Below, in pieces: positions 23,271 to 37,263 of a stretch of 64,000 bases of DNA. The notes under the pieces were generated by a model. It did not search any database. It was not told the origin of the DNA and worked only from the letters and a program-made list of their open reading frames with translations. The DNA comes from Ectobius pallidus (lineage: Eukaryota; Arthropoda; Insecta; Blattodea; Ectobiidae): positions 43,601,825 to 43,665,824 of the forward strand of contig CAXKWD010000005.1 of assembly GCA_964059195.1 (NCBI GenBank). Direction: 5' to 3'. The number at the start of each line of letters is the position of its first letter. Positions within the stretch are counted from its first letter, which is position 1. The position numbers and the translations under genes were made by a program.

Positions 23271-25563
23271 CTTCAGGATTTCTAAGAAAATTACACTGGT
23301 AGATTATTAAAAATGTTTGTGGTTCAGAGCTATGAAAATTGTAAGTAAAAATAAAATTAGAATATTTTTTCATTGTGTTCATTTCACTTAGGCCTTATAT
23401 AATAAAGAAACGGTTTCTAATTTTGTAGTCGTCATGAAAGTTTAGACTGCGAGAGACGAACATCGCTGAGTATACCCGATGTCTCACGAAGCGGGCGAGC
23501 AAGCACGCTATTTAGGCCGTTGAATTGTATAAGAGTAGATAGATACAGATATGTGACACTTCTTCAGTAATGAAAATAAACGTAACCACAAAAATACTTG
23601 CAGGAAAACAAACTTTATGAATGAAATAATTACATAATACCTTTATTCTCAACTTCTTTTATTTTTCTTAGGCCTTTCGTTTACATGGAACCGTCTTTAG
23701 GACATCTTGCATGTAGAGTCACATGCAAGAATAAGAAAACTGCTTCGCTATTGGCGTCATTTTTAAATAGAATTGCTCAAACTTAAAATGTTATTTAAAC
23801 AACAATAAAATTACGAACATAGAAAAAGTTCCAAATTGTAATAGGTTTTAAGAACTTTTAAGAACTTTAAGTAAATTTAATTTACATGGCACCAACAGTA
23901 AAGCAGTTTTTATTTTCCTTAAATGTGGACTCTACAAAATAAGGTACCCTGATGATGGTTCCACATAACCGAAATGCTTAGGCAAAATTAAACGAGTTAA
24001 GGATAAAGGTATTACGTAATTATTTTATTGATTGAGCTCAATGGTACAACCCAACAAGATTTTAAACGCTTTGAGCTTAGCAAGCGAAGCTACGTTCTTC
24101 TCCGAAAAAAAAAAAAAAATCTCTCGAATCATCATCAAGGTTGACTCATTTAACTCTTTCTAATAGATTAAGAGAATATAAGGCAACGTCTATGAAATAA
24201 TATGAAAAAATGGTTAATAAAATCTCAGCTGTATTAGAATAAATAAAATTCGATCTTATGCTTAGTTTGCCCAAATAAGAAGGCAGGAGATTGGCCTTTA
24301 GAATTCTGCCTAGTTAGAATGGAATCTGGGTTAGAAAAATGTGTTCGGTAAAATTAATCTCGTTTATAGGTACATAACAGAGTTTAATGCGAACAAGCAT
24401 TTCGTGCTAGCTAAAATTTATCTAGATTCATAATGTTAAAATGATTCTTTTTTAAATTATTCTTGATTATGGGATGTAGTGCGTCTACTCAGCCAGAGGA
24501 CGCCCAAAACTATATCATGAATGATATTGCATTTTATTGGCACAAAAACATTTATTTGCAGTACATTTATAAATTTGTGTAAAAATGTTATTCATAGTAG
24601 ATATAATAATACTATTTATCCATATAAACTTGCTTTGAACTGAAATCAGTACATGTCAGCGCAATGCATGAAACATTCCGCATTGTTAAAATAACTAGCT
24701 TTTTCTTAACCTTAATTCCTAGGCTATTCACTCGTTTACACTGACAAGAAATTTTAAAAATATTCGAAGATTCCACATAATGCACTGGCAATAATATTAT
24801 CGTTCGGATAATTAACATATTGTAGGTTATGGCTTTACAGCAGTCGTAAAGGTTAGAAATGGATCACTTCAAAACCACATTCATACTGGAAGGATTTGCA
24901 TTAGATCTATTTACTTGCACATGAGTGAGGAGCATTTAAACTAAAAAATACCCACATTGAAAGTATAATGCAGATATAGGTAGCCGTAAATTTCGACAGA
25001 ATGCACTACATCATATAACTATCAGGCACCCGCCTTTATTATTTCAACAGCTAGATGCCTTTTAAATAATTTGTTTAACAGTAGAATAATGACGTAACCT
25101 TATGTTTATTAACACTGGAAGTGTTATAAAGAAATTAATGTAACAAAATCGATGAGAATGGCAGTATTGATATGTTATGTTTGGGATAGATTGGGCCATG
25201 CAGTATGTTATTCCCATTATAAAATTAATATGTTCATATGCTGTCAACTGGAAATTAATAAGGTTTATATTAAGTACTAGCTGGACAGAACTTCTGGTAA
25301 TGAAAGCATGCTCTGTAGCAAGAAATTCCGTCTATTATTTCTACTGACAGAAACTGATAAATCTAAGCTTGTCTTTATTACCTTAGTTACTAATACTAAT
25401 GTATGTGGGCGGCTCAGGCGCTGATTGGCTGTCCTCGAGAGATACTCAAAATACTTTGGGGCCCAACATGATCCTTTATATAATAAATTACTGAGTTGAT
25501 AGACGATTCTCGCTATTAGTTTCTTGGAATCAGTCCATGATAACACTATTATTATTATTATTG

Positions 25564-25607
<44 letters not shown>

Positions 25608-27030
25608 TTATGACCTCTTATTAAGTTATTTACAGGAACTCTGGTACTGGAATAAAAACTTAATAATTTTTTCTACATATAATTAATTAATGTGCTGACA
25701 ATAAAACTATATGATGTTTTGAGAAAAACAAAATATGAACTTATGTTTACAGACTATAAGATGCTTTCTCAATCGTTTTAATGTTAAATAATAATAGAAT
25801 ATTATTTCTGATTCAGGAATTTTTCCTTCTTGGTTAAACAAAAATACAATGTTACTGTATTCTAAGTAAACTTTATAAATGTTTCTACTTTTTAAGAAGT
25901 TAAAACCATCAGTCTTGCATCTAGATGTAATAGGACTACTCTCAGCCGCTCCGCATTACTTTTTGGACTAGAAAATCCCAGTTAATTTAGAATGTGATAA
26001 CAAAGTAGAATGTTCAATAAAAGCAATAGTATTTCTAGCGGAGATACCCCACAACTTTTCGTACCGTATTGTTACCAGTTTACCAATTAGGACGACGTTT
26101 ACAAGCACTGTAACCACAAATTCAAAATTTTGCTTTTATGATCATTCTTTCAACCATGTTGTTTACGCTATCACATATGGTACACCCTTTATAAAACTGT
26201 TTTGGGGTTGGCTAGACTGAGTTCTTACTTTATTAAATTGTCCATCAAAATATTGCAGAAGCTGTTAACATCTTTATCTCATTTCTACTACATTATCGCT
26301 TTTACAGCCTCATATAAGCTACAGGCGCATATAAGCTGCAGACGTACCTGGCTTATGACTGAAAAGTGGCATTTAAAAGCTACGGTTTCCTCATGGGGAA
26401 TATCGGAAAATTTGTTACGAATTAGTAGAAAAAACGAGATGGAAAATTAAATGGAAAGTAATTAAAATGAGCTGTCATTGAATTGGTTTCACTGAGCCAG
26501 TAGTTACTAATGCACCACTTCATTAATTCAGCTGTCATTTCCAGCGAGTTGAGAACAATACCCGGGCACAAGTCACTTCTTTGTTTATTTTTATTTTTTT
26601 CTATATGACAGGTATGAACTCTAGAGGTCTAGCAAGTGAGACTTTTTACTGCAGATCTGGATTTCATTCCGAATCTATTATTTAAATGGACTGACACGAG
26701 TAATTATAAAAAAATAATTGAGTTCATGATACGGAGTGATCAGGAATAAAATAATCCGTGTCCGTTTCTTCTGTTCAAATATAATTTTATTTTGGTGAAT
26801 TGGAAACTCAATTATTAACAAAACTAACTGGAAAAGTTCACTAGATGTAGGTGAGGGGACAATATTAGGATAGATATAAGAGAAAGAATTTAGGAGGGGT
26901 GGTGGTTGAATGGAATTAGCACAGAATAGGGTTGAATGGCGGACTAAAGTTAGTGCGGCAATGAACATTCGAGTTCTATAAAATAGATCATATTCATTTA
27001 GCTTGCTTAGGTATTGTCTATTGCGATTGA
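23271..27030. other. Unassigned AT-rich DNA with microsatellite
   Basis: No gene supported. It contains an ATT array at 25547-25608. Frames of 60-123 residues (for example minus 26678-27049) are Ile/Leu/Phe/Tyr-rich translations of AT-rich DNA without motifs. Confidence 0.45.
25547..25608. repeat. (ATT)n microsatellite, one interruption
   Basis: A long ATT array with a single TGTCATT interruption near 25562. No LINE or SINE sequence was recognised directly upstream, although such arrays often mark LINE 3' ends in this window. Confidence 0.95.
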
Positions 27031-27034
27031 TTAG

Positions 27035-27047
27035 GAAGTAAGTAAGC

Positions 27048-27108
<61 letters not shown>

Positions 27109-27109
27109 G
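27035..27109. repeat. (AAGT)n tetranucleotide microsatellite
   Basis: About 75 bases of AAGT units (GTAAGTAAG...) with minor variants (AAGC early, AGGT late). Perfect units dominate, so it is probably length-variable. Confidence 0.95.
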
Positions 27110-28560
27110 GTAAATAGTAAAAGTATCTTCCTATTAATCATGAACGAAGAATTAAATATATAACATAAATTGATTTTTTGCTCGACCATACTATGCTATA
27201 CTTATTATACGTGACGTATCGGTATCATAATTATATTTACTTCGAAACAGATTTTCTTTATAACATAGATGTGGTATCGATTATTATTATCGAACTCGGA
27301 ACGATCTTGAAACATTTAAAACAGAAAATCAAACTGCGTGATAAGTAGACTGTATTTAAAATTAAATCAATTCTGTTCGTGGTAATTTTAAAATATTGTA
27401 CTGAATTGAGTTCACTTCGTCATACGAAGTATCGAAAATGGCCAAGAACAAGCTTCGACTTGACCGTATGCCATCAGCTGCCTTTTCTCGCACAAGACAA
27501 CAACTACATGGACTTGGTAACAGATGATCGGCGAGGTCAGACGATCTTTTTAATATATGAATCTTAAATCTCACAACTTGAACATTTACTGATGGTCGAA
27601 CGACGAAACATTTGTATGCTTTCCTATAATGGTAATTAAGACACTTATATAAAATTATGAAACGAGCAACGCTTGCTGATATAAATTATTTTATTTTTAT
27701 TTTCTCTATCGGCTCTATCTCCCGTTTCGGAGGCATTACATACCAATGCCTCGTCGCAGGACCTCCTAATAGGAAAACACATAAACACACATGAAAACGG
27801 ACAGGAGTATTTGGATTAGATGAAATTCGACTTTGGGGAGAGAAGCCCACATTCGTATGACTTCCCAAGTAATGCGAGTCCCCGATGCTTCCACATCGTC
27901 CATCTCACCCAGTAAATCAATTTATTTCTGAAGTTATTTCGAAAAACTTTACATTTAATTTCACTTGCAATCTTCTTCCATTATTATCTTTTAAAACATT
28001 GAATTTAGAGGCTAACATTATTGTGCCATTCGACATAAGGTCAGAGCTTTCTTTCATGAAGCTTGGAGTCAAAAATCCTTGTAAGGCTCCTGATGTGGGC
28101 GGTAAGTGGTGGAACCTTAAGGTCTTTATGAATCAGCTTGTTACTGGCGTACCAAGGTGCGCCAGTAGCAAGAAGACATTTCGATTGCACAAATACCGTA
28201 ATTAAATGGCATGTTGCGTGTCCTCTCGTGGCAATAAGGGCGCTCAAAACACAGAAGTTGGCGGTAGTAGAACATTCTAAGGCCTCGAAGCATGACATTT
28301 AATTTGACAAAACTAAGATCCTAGTCACTAAGAACCCAGGAAAACAATGGAGGCCACAGAGATAGTTAAGGATCCAAAAATTCAAACAACATCAATCGGG
28401 ATGATGACCTGATATTATGAAGGATATGGATATAACATCTATGTCTTAATTAAACTAATTGCTCCTGAATAGGACCATGTTTCTTCCTTAGATAACTGGG
28501 ACCAGTCACTATAGAGTATGCGTAAGTGATATATATATATATATAGGATTATATTTAAAT
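27110..28560. other. Unassigned DNA with a short hairpin
   Basis: No gene. A GC-richer stretch at about 27700-27900 (CCCGTTTCGGAGGCATTACA, GCCTCGTCGCAGGACCTCC) may be a repeat relic. At 28137-28172 a 13-base stem with one mismatch, CTTGTTACTGGCG and CGCCAGTAGCAAG, closes a 10-base loop. A (TA)n run lies at about 28530-28545. Confidence 0.4.
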
Positions 28561-28755
28561 TAAGTTGCAGTAACCTTGATGAAGACCACAGCAAGGTGGT
28601 TGAAACGTCGGTAGACATCTTAAATATGACGCAGCAGATACCTAGAAGCCAAGAAGATTTTATCCAGTCAATGCATAGGCTATGCTTAAGGTGATAACGA
28701 TCCCGTAAAGGAATCAACACAAACTGTGTGTTGGAACGGAATACTGCTACTAGCT
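28561..28755 (+). repeat. Retroelement 3'-end relic with hammerhead-like motif
   Basis: The segment CCTTGATGAAGACCACAGCA, then AGGTGGTTGAAACGTCGGTA (28574-28613), has a TGATGA and a GAAAC separated by a stem (CCAC-AGCAA-GGTGG). That is the layout of a hammerhead ribozyme core. The following GACGCAGCAGATACC and AAGAAGATTTTATCC resemble dispersed insect retroelement tails I have seen in Penelope-like elements and SINEs. The base before TGATGA is T where the functional core needs C, so activity is doubtful. No reverse transcriptase is present nearby. Confidence 0.4.
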
Positions 28756-31600
28756 CCAATTAGAAAAATTCCTATGACGAATTTATTTTGCAACCTGATT
28801 TTTACTCGCACATACTTGTGAACGCAGTGTAGCGTTAAGCTCCTCTTTCACTTGTTCTGTAATTAATTTTTTTATCTTTGCCATGTATTGAAATAGGCAT
28901 ACCTCCTCCTACTTTAATAATTTCTGCTTACATTATTTTAATGTTGTATTTCATGGTAGCTTTTCTCTCCCATGAATCAAATTGATTTGAGATTATTTGT
29001 AATGATTTATTCCTTCTTCTAACAAAATATATTGATTTTGTTCTAAGTTCTAAGTGTTGAGAAAGATTTTCTATACTTTGTGCTACAAACTTAATAAAAC
29101 CTGAACAGAAATTACAGATTATAGTTGCAGGTAATATCTCAACTTGCTTCTAATATAATTTCATTGAATAAATTAATTAATGATAATCTATCTACTCTGA
29201 TAGATATTAAAATATGAACCTAAATTTTTATGTAAAATATTTTCATAATTGGTTCACAAAACTGCCTTTTTATCTCACCTATACTTTTTCTTTTGCTTTA
29301 AATATTTTACTTAGAAAAATGAGAAGTTTGAAAAAATTGACGCGTAGTAAGAGTAAATACTGTTTTAAGTAAGTACTATAAACATGTAATCAGTAATTTT
29401 GTTGCACACATTGTGCAACATTTCCAGAGCAGTACCTCTACTTTAATGGGAGAAGATAAATTTTGAATTTGAGGAAATAACATGAAAATGGAAATGGAGA
29501 GAACGAACGATTAAAATTTTCATGCACTGGAAGCTTAAATAAATACGTATAATAAATATCAGCAACACATTTCCACGCGCCCAAACCGCATAAAATATTT
29601 GCAGAGTAACATTTTAGGGTGTGTTGGATTTTTTGACATTAAATAACAAATAGGTCAAGACTTTCTCTTTCCCAAAATGCCCAAACCATCACTTTAGTTA
29701 GACCTTAAGTATCATCGAGGAATTAGTATACGATAATTTGAAATTATTAATTGACATTATATACAAATTCCTTTAATGTTAATAGGAATTGATGTGAGAG
29801 CATTTTTGTGGAACGAACGTGATTACTGAAAAGAGTTTTATAAATACGAGTAACATATTTTTTTATTAAGAACAGCTTCGGAGTCCAAGTTATAATAATA
29901 TTTTTCTTGCTGTTTATTATTATTACTGTTGCTGTTGTTTTATTATCATTACTATTATTAATATTATTGTTTGCCACTTTTTTTCAAATCTAGGGATGGT
30001 TTCCTCGTTATAAGATTTTCATTCCCGCACAAAGTTACAAATGATTCAGGTTTGGTAAGATTCTTACGAAGTATGACGTTCCTGTTTTTACACTAAGCCC
30101 CAAAAAATTATCTATATCAACGTCACCATACATGTGAAGACATACAGTACATGTCTAGTTATCTGCTTCGTATATTTTCCTGAAGTACTAAAGATTTAGT
30201 TAGCATTTACAGAGTAAATATTTTGCAGTAAAATTCATTGTTTGTTGATGAACATCTTTCAATTTTAAGCGCATGTAATGATAAAACAAGGAGTGCATTT
30301 ATTCGTCAGTATGAACAAACTATTTGAAATTTGTGTAGTCAGTAATTAAATATATTTAAATGTTAAATATGTTTTGCAATACGATAAACTAATAATAATT
30401 ATTATACTTTAGGTAAGTGTAGTATAATGCCTTTATTCTGTGAATCCTTTTGCACAGCACTGAGGAATTATATGTGGTGGCAGACAGAACAGTAAGCCTG
30501 TGAGAAACATCCTGTGTGTGAAGTGAGATTGCATTTCTTTGGAAGGCGTCCACAAGAGAAGCACTTTGCACGGACGATGGTAACATATCTTGTAGAAGAG
30601 TTTGTGTATTCCCTCAACAAAACGGAGAGGTCATTCTACACCCATAAGACGTTTCCATTCCGGCAGTCTGTAGCGGTAAAAGCATTAAGCTGGGCTTTTC
30701 TGTTCGGCTAGAGAGGGGAATTTACAAGTGAAAAGCAACTGAATTACACAGGCAGGTTTTCAGAAAACCACAGGCATCTAGAGCTCTGACTCCTCAACAA
30801 GTCTCTCTCTTGTTCAGAAAGGGTCTTAATTCAAAGGAGATGCCACTTAAAAAGTATTAACGTATAAATCAAAGGTGAATTTGTGAATGAATCGTATGAT
30901 TTATTCTGTACATCATGGGGAATGAAATAATTTGTCGAAAAAATTGTTACTCTACCGATAACCTACAATTTTCAGTATAAGGCCCGTGTGTATTTTTAGC
31001 ATTTAAAATCATAAAAATCTATTCAAGCACTACTACGGAAATTTCCTTTAAATAGCCTTTTAAATTTACAGTAATACATTAGTTTTTACTTAAAATTTAA
31101 ACCCTCTGTTGGAAATAGACTACTACTAAAGGACATTAAAAACCGGAAGCAGTTGGAAAATATTGGAGCTGAACACCAGTTGGTCACAAATCGAATTCTC
31201 TCAATCTCAAATAAACAATCTTTAAGTAGAGTCTGTAAAACATTTTAAAAATGTGGAGAAGCATTTTCAGGGTTTAGGCTTTTAAATGATGCGGCATTGA
31301 CTATTCTAGATAGTACTGCCAAAGTAGAAATATGTTTTTCAAATTCAACATCCGTATTACGACTGCAAAGTCTTTCCACGTTATATGAGAGGAAGGCTTT
31401 TGAGTAGACCCTTGAGGCGGATTAGTTTGTAATACAATTTGCAAAATCAAAGTCAAGAAAGATAGCTTCATAAAAATTACGCTTGTCTATTCATAATCCT
31501 TCCACGCTTCTTTTAAAAGTAGATATTTGTTGTCATTTGTTTCAGTATCTGTAATTTGTATTAAAAATGATTTTATCTGGTTGAGTGATTATCACCTTTC
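28756..31600. other. Unassigned AT-rich DNA
   Basis: No gene or classified repeat recognised. Frames at 29747-29977 (Asn/Ile-rich), 30389-30586 and 30514-30711 overlap on opposite strands or are low complexity. The stretch near 30450-30720 is slightly less AT-rich but shows no domain. Confidence 0.45.
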
Positions 31601-31602
31601 TT

Positions 31603-31786
31603 ACGATTCAGTTCATTTTGCTTTGAGGGGGTGATAAACATGCTAATCCTGATGGCCATTCTGAAATAAGATTTGTCCCTTCGAAAATTTGAGTACGATT
31701 TAGTTCATTTTGTTTTGAGGGAATGATAAAACATGCTAAACCTAATGGCCATTCTGAAATAAGATTTGTCCCTTCGAAAACTCGAC
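31603..31786. repeat. 92-bp direct tandem duplication
   Basis: Two adjacent copies of about 92 bp: ACGATTCAGTTCATTTTGCT... (31603) and ACGATTTAGTTCATTTTGTT... (31695). The shared block ATGGCCATTCTGAAATAAGA, then TTTGTCCCTTCGAAAA, is identical in both. The copies differ at about ten positions elsewhere. The minus-strand 87-residue frame across it merely repeats FEGTNLISEWP twice. Confidence 0.9.
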
Positions 31787-34700
31787 TCTGCTTCAGTAGG
31801 CCTACTATTATATATTTATTTGAACTGGTGAATATTATTGATATAAATGAGCGAGACAAGGCATTTACCACTAAAAGGAGTTCAAAAACGTAATTATGAC
31901 ATTTTTATAGCATTTCGCTACTTTTGGAGACACGGTTGTTTCCTACTTATTTTGTAATTTTTAGTATAGTTTTTGTAGTTTTCTGAAGTCTGAAGATGTT
32001 TAAAAAAATTTAGCTTCAATGAAGCATTTAAACTTCTCTTAAAAGGGAACATTCTGCTTCTGCTACAATCAAAACATGAAAGAATTATTGTATTACATCT
32101 TTTATATATTAAAACGAACTTTGAATCCTTTCCCGATGCGCTTGAAAAATTGCAAGAGGAACAAGTCTCGTGAAAATGAAAAAAGGGTTAGAGAAGACCA
32201 ATAGTTAGAAGAAAAATAAATTAAATTAGAACTCTTTGTCAGGTTAAAGCTTTTTTCTTGATGACAGCGAGTTAATACCAGAACACATTGCATGCTTTCA
32301 ATAGTATCTGTTGAACTGGATAGAAATTATTTTTCCATGTCTTCACTATAGAAGACAACAGAATGTTGACCAAATGTCTATTTATACAGTAATTCAAAAT
32401 AAATATGTTCTGAAATTGAAGTCATTAGAGAATCCTCAATTTTTTAATTCTTAAAAGGCATAAATTTTATTGTATGGAATTAATTTAAGTTACAATACAT
32501 TTTAATAATAAAAGAACTAGAATATAATCATTTAACTCTAATATTCATCAATAAAATAATGGTCATACAATAAATTCAAACGTTTATTAGTAATTTATTC
32601 AAGTTTTTGGTAGTTTTTTACTATTAGGTCAAATTTGTATATTTATTTTGCTCGTATATCTAGATTAGAGACGACTATTATTTTATACTTACGTATTGCG
32701 GAATAAAAAACAACAATGAAAAGACGAATCAAGTTGTTTTTCAACTCGATTTTTACAGCAATAAAAACATTTTCATGCCATTTTATGGACGATGCGTGTT
32801 TCGTGTTAACATGTTTATGGAAATATTGGTATCGGATTTGAAGGTGCGTGACAAGGTGCAAACTACACGCACTACACGCTTGCACGCAGGAAGAGTTCTG
32901 AATAAACATATCAGCATATGCACGCACGACAGCACATGATGCTGGCCAGCTTGATACAATATTAATAACGATTATAAGATCGAGCTTTATAACCTAATAA
33001 CCAATCGAAATATTGCATTTCATACTGAAACATGAATAGATTTACGGATATTTTTTCTTCATATAAATTTACAAGAACTCAGCTAGGACTAGTCCATCTA
33101 ATTACACAAGAAAATCGTCATATACGAAGACTTGGACTGAACATTATAGCTAACGTGAATACAGTTAATAAAATACTTTGATTTTTATAATTGCTCCCAC
33201 ATTGGTCTCATTATAGTAAGCACGGTTTAGAAGGCATATGAGCTAAATTAATGCGTGCGTTAAAATGAATTTCCGATAGCATTTAGAAGTTCTTTTGCCT
33301 AGTTTAGATGCCAACAGCACAAGCGTGAGCAACATAATTTCTTATTGTTTAATCCCCCATAAATACTATTGGAAATTCGTCATGTTAATACACCCATTAG
33401 CTAATTTCATAAGCCTTCTAAAACCGTGCGAACTATAGACTGGTGATGACATCTTCACGATTTCGTTCCTCACACTTTGTGTCTGTTGTTAGGTGTCCGC
33501 CTTTCAGGAACCAGGAATTGGCGTCAGTTTTCGCCCCATCACTATCACTACACTTATTACTGTATTCTCGATATTAATCTTTCTAGATGCGGAAACTGAA
33601 GAGAAACATTAAGTTATTTGAATATTCACAGAGTGGAACTACTAAAACTTAATGAAATACCTTAACTTCACGCAACCACGTTGTAAAATTGTTAGTTATA
33701 TCGAGTAGAGATTCTTATAGTCCTATTTCATATAATTTGCAAAATAAATATTTAAATTTCAGTACGACTTAATTATATTCTTACTACAGCACCCAGCTAT
33801 GTTTTAAGTTCCAAGTTTTAAGTTTATTATAAGTTTTATTATTTCAAAGTTTAGGATAATTAAGTGAGATAAAATATATTTCAAGTTAATGTACAGAATT
33901 ATTGAATTTTTACAGCTCGAACTAATAATAATCCATTAATAATATTAGGTTCATGAAATTTTATGGGTTAGAATATGTTTCACTATTTTCTTAAGATTGA
34001 CTCCCCTATAATTTCTAATAGTCGTTGTCAGGACAATCAAATTTAGTTTCATATCGAAAACATTTTCATGTTTAATGGCCTGATTCATCATAATAAATTC
34101 TCAAATAGCGCGGAAATTCACTAATATAAAAATTAGAAATGTAAACAATTCTTCTGAAACACCTTAGCTCTGAGCCTCTTGGAAACAACTTAAGATAATT
34201 GTTATGGAATGTTAAAACTAAAATAAAAAAGTAGTTAACATCAGATTAATATCTTGCGAAAGTTATTATGAGAAATACTGTAGTTTGTTGGTTTATTCAT
34301 TTAAGAAAAAAATTACAATAAGGAAAGCGAAGTTACTAAAACCATTCGTTGTTATATTAGAACAGCTTTATTTATTAATATTATTATTAATGTTGTATTG
34401 TTTAATTATTTGCATTGTTTGTGGTAGGATGAATTGACCTACAGCCGTTCGAGGTATTGTATTGCTCCAATTATGAGCTTGTGCTCAATGTATTAGTTTC
34501 GATTGAAATGAAACAAAGTTAATAAATCTATTACATCTGAAATATTGTTTAAAAATATTGCTATTCACGGTGAAGGGTTGTTTGCTCCTGCTCAGCAAAA
34601 AATGAATATGATACTGGGGATGATGCTTATTATGGTAATAGCTAGGCCTACTCTCTTACATGATTGGCAAACATCAGAAGAGAAATAGTGCAAAGAAATT

Positions 34701-35690
34701 CGATTTTATTCCCAATCATAGTTTCCATACAAACATATTATGCTTATTTTAACAGAGTTACTAATTTGGTCTTAGTGGAACAGTTACCTTACGCAGGACG
34801 CCTGATGATCATATTGGCATCTTACCTAGAGAAAAAAAAAGAAGTGGTATAGAATCACTTTAAATAACAATTAAGAATAAAATCAGCATTCCGTTTAAAT
34901 AAATCTACGTCATAATTATCCACATTGAGTCTCATTTTTACTTTCTCTATTCGAACCGTCTTCGACCCTGAAAATCAACTTCGGTTTTTAACAGTAATAC
35001 ACAATTGAAATCTCCTGAGTAAAAAAAAATCCATTTCAGAAACCGTGATAAGTATCAATCCATGAAAATCCTAAGTTGGCATAATTATAAGAAGAAAAAT
35101 GATGCCAAAACGAAGTTTTGTATTTAGGTTTATAATTTTGGATCTTACAAGCAGCATTTTGATCACTTTCTCTTATTTCACTTTACACGAAGAAACTGTT
35201 GTTTCTTCCAATTTTCTCTGAAATTGTTCTAATGATTTTATTTAAAATTAAAATACTACCTGCATATAAAAGAAAACGTAAAGTAATTTTTGTTTTTGCA
35301 AAAATTCTAGTAAGTTAGTAACATTTTTTCACAAATTCAGGCTTCTAAATCCTGCCACGCGAAAAATAGCTTCTCACGAGGCTGAGACTACTTAATACGC
35401 ATGACCCGCAACGAAGCCACCTAGTTTATATTGGAATTGAAACGAGAAAATCCCCTTATGTATGCTTAAATTATAGCAAGGCATGTGAATGTACCAAATA
35501 ATGTTTTATAGTTTAGTCTACTTTCTCACAAAATGAGGCTGAGGTAAGATAAATAGATTGGCAATTTTTTCTCCTCAAACCAATTCCTGAGATGTATCAA
35601 ATGCAATAGATAAAAATGTAACATTTCTGGGAAGTAGAGACTACTGCATTACTTAATTTTTTGGAAATTTCCAATTTTTTATATAAAAAG
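31787..35690. other. Unassigned AT-rich DNA
   Basis: No gene recognised. Near 35195-35255 the phrase CCAATTTTCTCTGAAATTGT, then TCTAATGATTTTATTTAAAA, is similar to a stretch at about 46180-46220 (ATTTTCTCGAAAACAGTTCT, then AATGATTTTG), so a dispersed AT-rich repeat family is likely present. Confidence 0.4.
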
Positions 35691-35699
35691 CAAAGCCAT

Positions 35700-36411
35700 C
35701 CATTATTTTATTGTTAAATTGTACTAGTGCTCAATGACATTGAATCTGTCAAAGTACTTGGCTTCCATTTGGATAGTAAACTTAATTGGAGAGTTCTCAC
35801 TCAAGAGCTTTGTAAAAGGTTATCCAGAGTCATCTTCTTGTTAAGGAAACTTAAAAATGTACTACCTCCTCATGCTCTAATTTGTGCCTATCATTGTTTT
35901 TTCAATGTGCATTTGACCTATGGTGTGATGCTCTGGGGTAACAGTCCTGGTGCCAAGGATGTTTTCTTGTTACAAAAAAAGGCAATGCGCATAATTAAAG
36001 GCTGTGGACCTTTCCAATCTTGTAGTCCGTTGTTTGCTGAATTTCATATTTTAACTTTATCATCACTTTATGTATATTTCAACTTGGTTTATATCTATGT
36101 GAATTTATCTGCTAATATCCAACAACATGATGTTCATAACTATAACACACGAGGTAGTCATAACCTAGTGGTACCTAGATGTCGACTCCAAATGACGCTT
36201 GATAGTCATGTTGCTGTTGGTATAAAACTATACAACAAGTTGCCAGAAAGTGTGAAATCACTAAATAATGTAAATATCTTTAAGAAGAAAATTAAATTTG
36301 TATTGCTAAAGAACAACTATTATACTGTTAAGGAACATCTTGCTCTTAATTGGACTTAACTCTCTATGTTGGACGAAGCCTGATGCATGTAAGTGTTTAA
36401 TGGCCAATAAA

Positions 36412-36443
<32 letters not shown>
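35700..36443 (+). pseudogene. 5'-truncated LINE (jockey/CR1-like), C-terminal part of reverse transcriptase ORF plus (TTA)n tail
   Basis: A 210-residue frame (35727-36359) matches the end of the reverse transcriptase and following region of jockey/CR1-type LINEs: VKVLGFHLDSKLNW, then LRKLKNVLPPHALICAYHCF, LTYGVMLWGNSPG, FLLQKKAMRIIKGCGPFQSC, HNYNTRGSHNLVVPRCRL and VGIKLYNKLPESVKSLNNV. The YADD-containing palm lies upstream of the truncation and is missing. The stop is followed by a 3' UTR of about 50 bases (GCCAATAAATATTATTATTA) and a (TTA)n tail at 36411-36443. 5' truncation and a simple-repeat tail are the signature of target-primed reverse transcription. The open frame suggests a fairly recent copy. 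The Met at 35727 is unlikely to be a real start. Confidence 0.85.
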
Positions 36444-36445
<2 letters not shown>

Positions 36446-37263
36446 TTTTTTCATGGGTGTCGTCATTTGTATTAACATGGCAGCGGATGTATCGTAACCT
36501 GAGCATTGCAGGTAAGGTTTGAGAAAATAAAGGAAGAATACTGCAGGGACTCACACAATTATTTATTGAGTATCCAAAACGTAAAAACGCTATTTTACCA
36601 ACTCGTTTGATTAACTTTACATATAACAATATATTTTATCAATTTGATAAAGAATAAAATTGGTTTTGCGATATATGCATAGCCTATGATGCGTTCTTCT
36701 ACTAAAAGTTCGGAATATACATTATCTTATTTTTCGCAAAAAGTGAAGTTAGTACACTCCAGTACTCTGTTGACAACATTCCGCCGATTCAGAAAAGCAT
36801 GGACAATAAAACAGTACACACTTTTTACTTTGTTAAAAGATTATAAGTAAAACAACACAGAAATGTACAGGAATTTCGATAAATGATGTTTAGAAAATAA
36901 GTTTGTATATTCATAACGATAATATGAATAATGATAACAATAATATTTTATTTTCCTGGCAGAGTTGAATACAAAATACATCATTTTCACACCTCCAAAA
37001 AATGCAGGGTACAAAAAGAATTTGAGCGCTGTCATATCTCTATGAGTAGTCCAGCTGGGCAGACATGTACTGTACGGAGATGGTCCATGCTCGGAAGACA
37101 TTCTGGAATTATTTCGTACATGCTGGTATAATTATGGTATAATAATAATAGCTGATTATTCGCTGTTACCATATTTGTGGACAGTTTGAATACTTGTCCC
37201 AGACGGTTCAGACACGACTCATAGCAATGAAACATGAAGAATTAAGAGGATTATTTAGAAACA
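36444..37263. other. Unassigned AT-rich DNA
   Basis: No gene supported. Overlapping opposite-strand frames at 36841-37235 are mutually exclusive and lack domains. Confidence 0.4.

Noticed and set aside
26678..27049. 123-residue minus-strand frame
   Set aside because: It is rich in Ile, Leu, Phe and Tyr, runs up to the AAGT microsatellite and shows no recognisable domain; a chance frame in AT-rich DNA is the simpler explanation.
37137..37263. Sequence left of the mariner element as the other half of the R1-like LINE at 38364
   Set aside because: Joining the flanks at the TA target does not give a continuous reading frame, so a LINE interrupted by the mariner is not supported.
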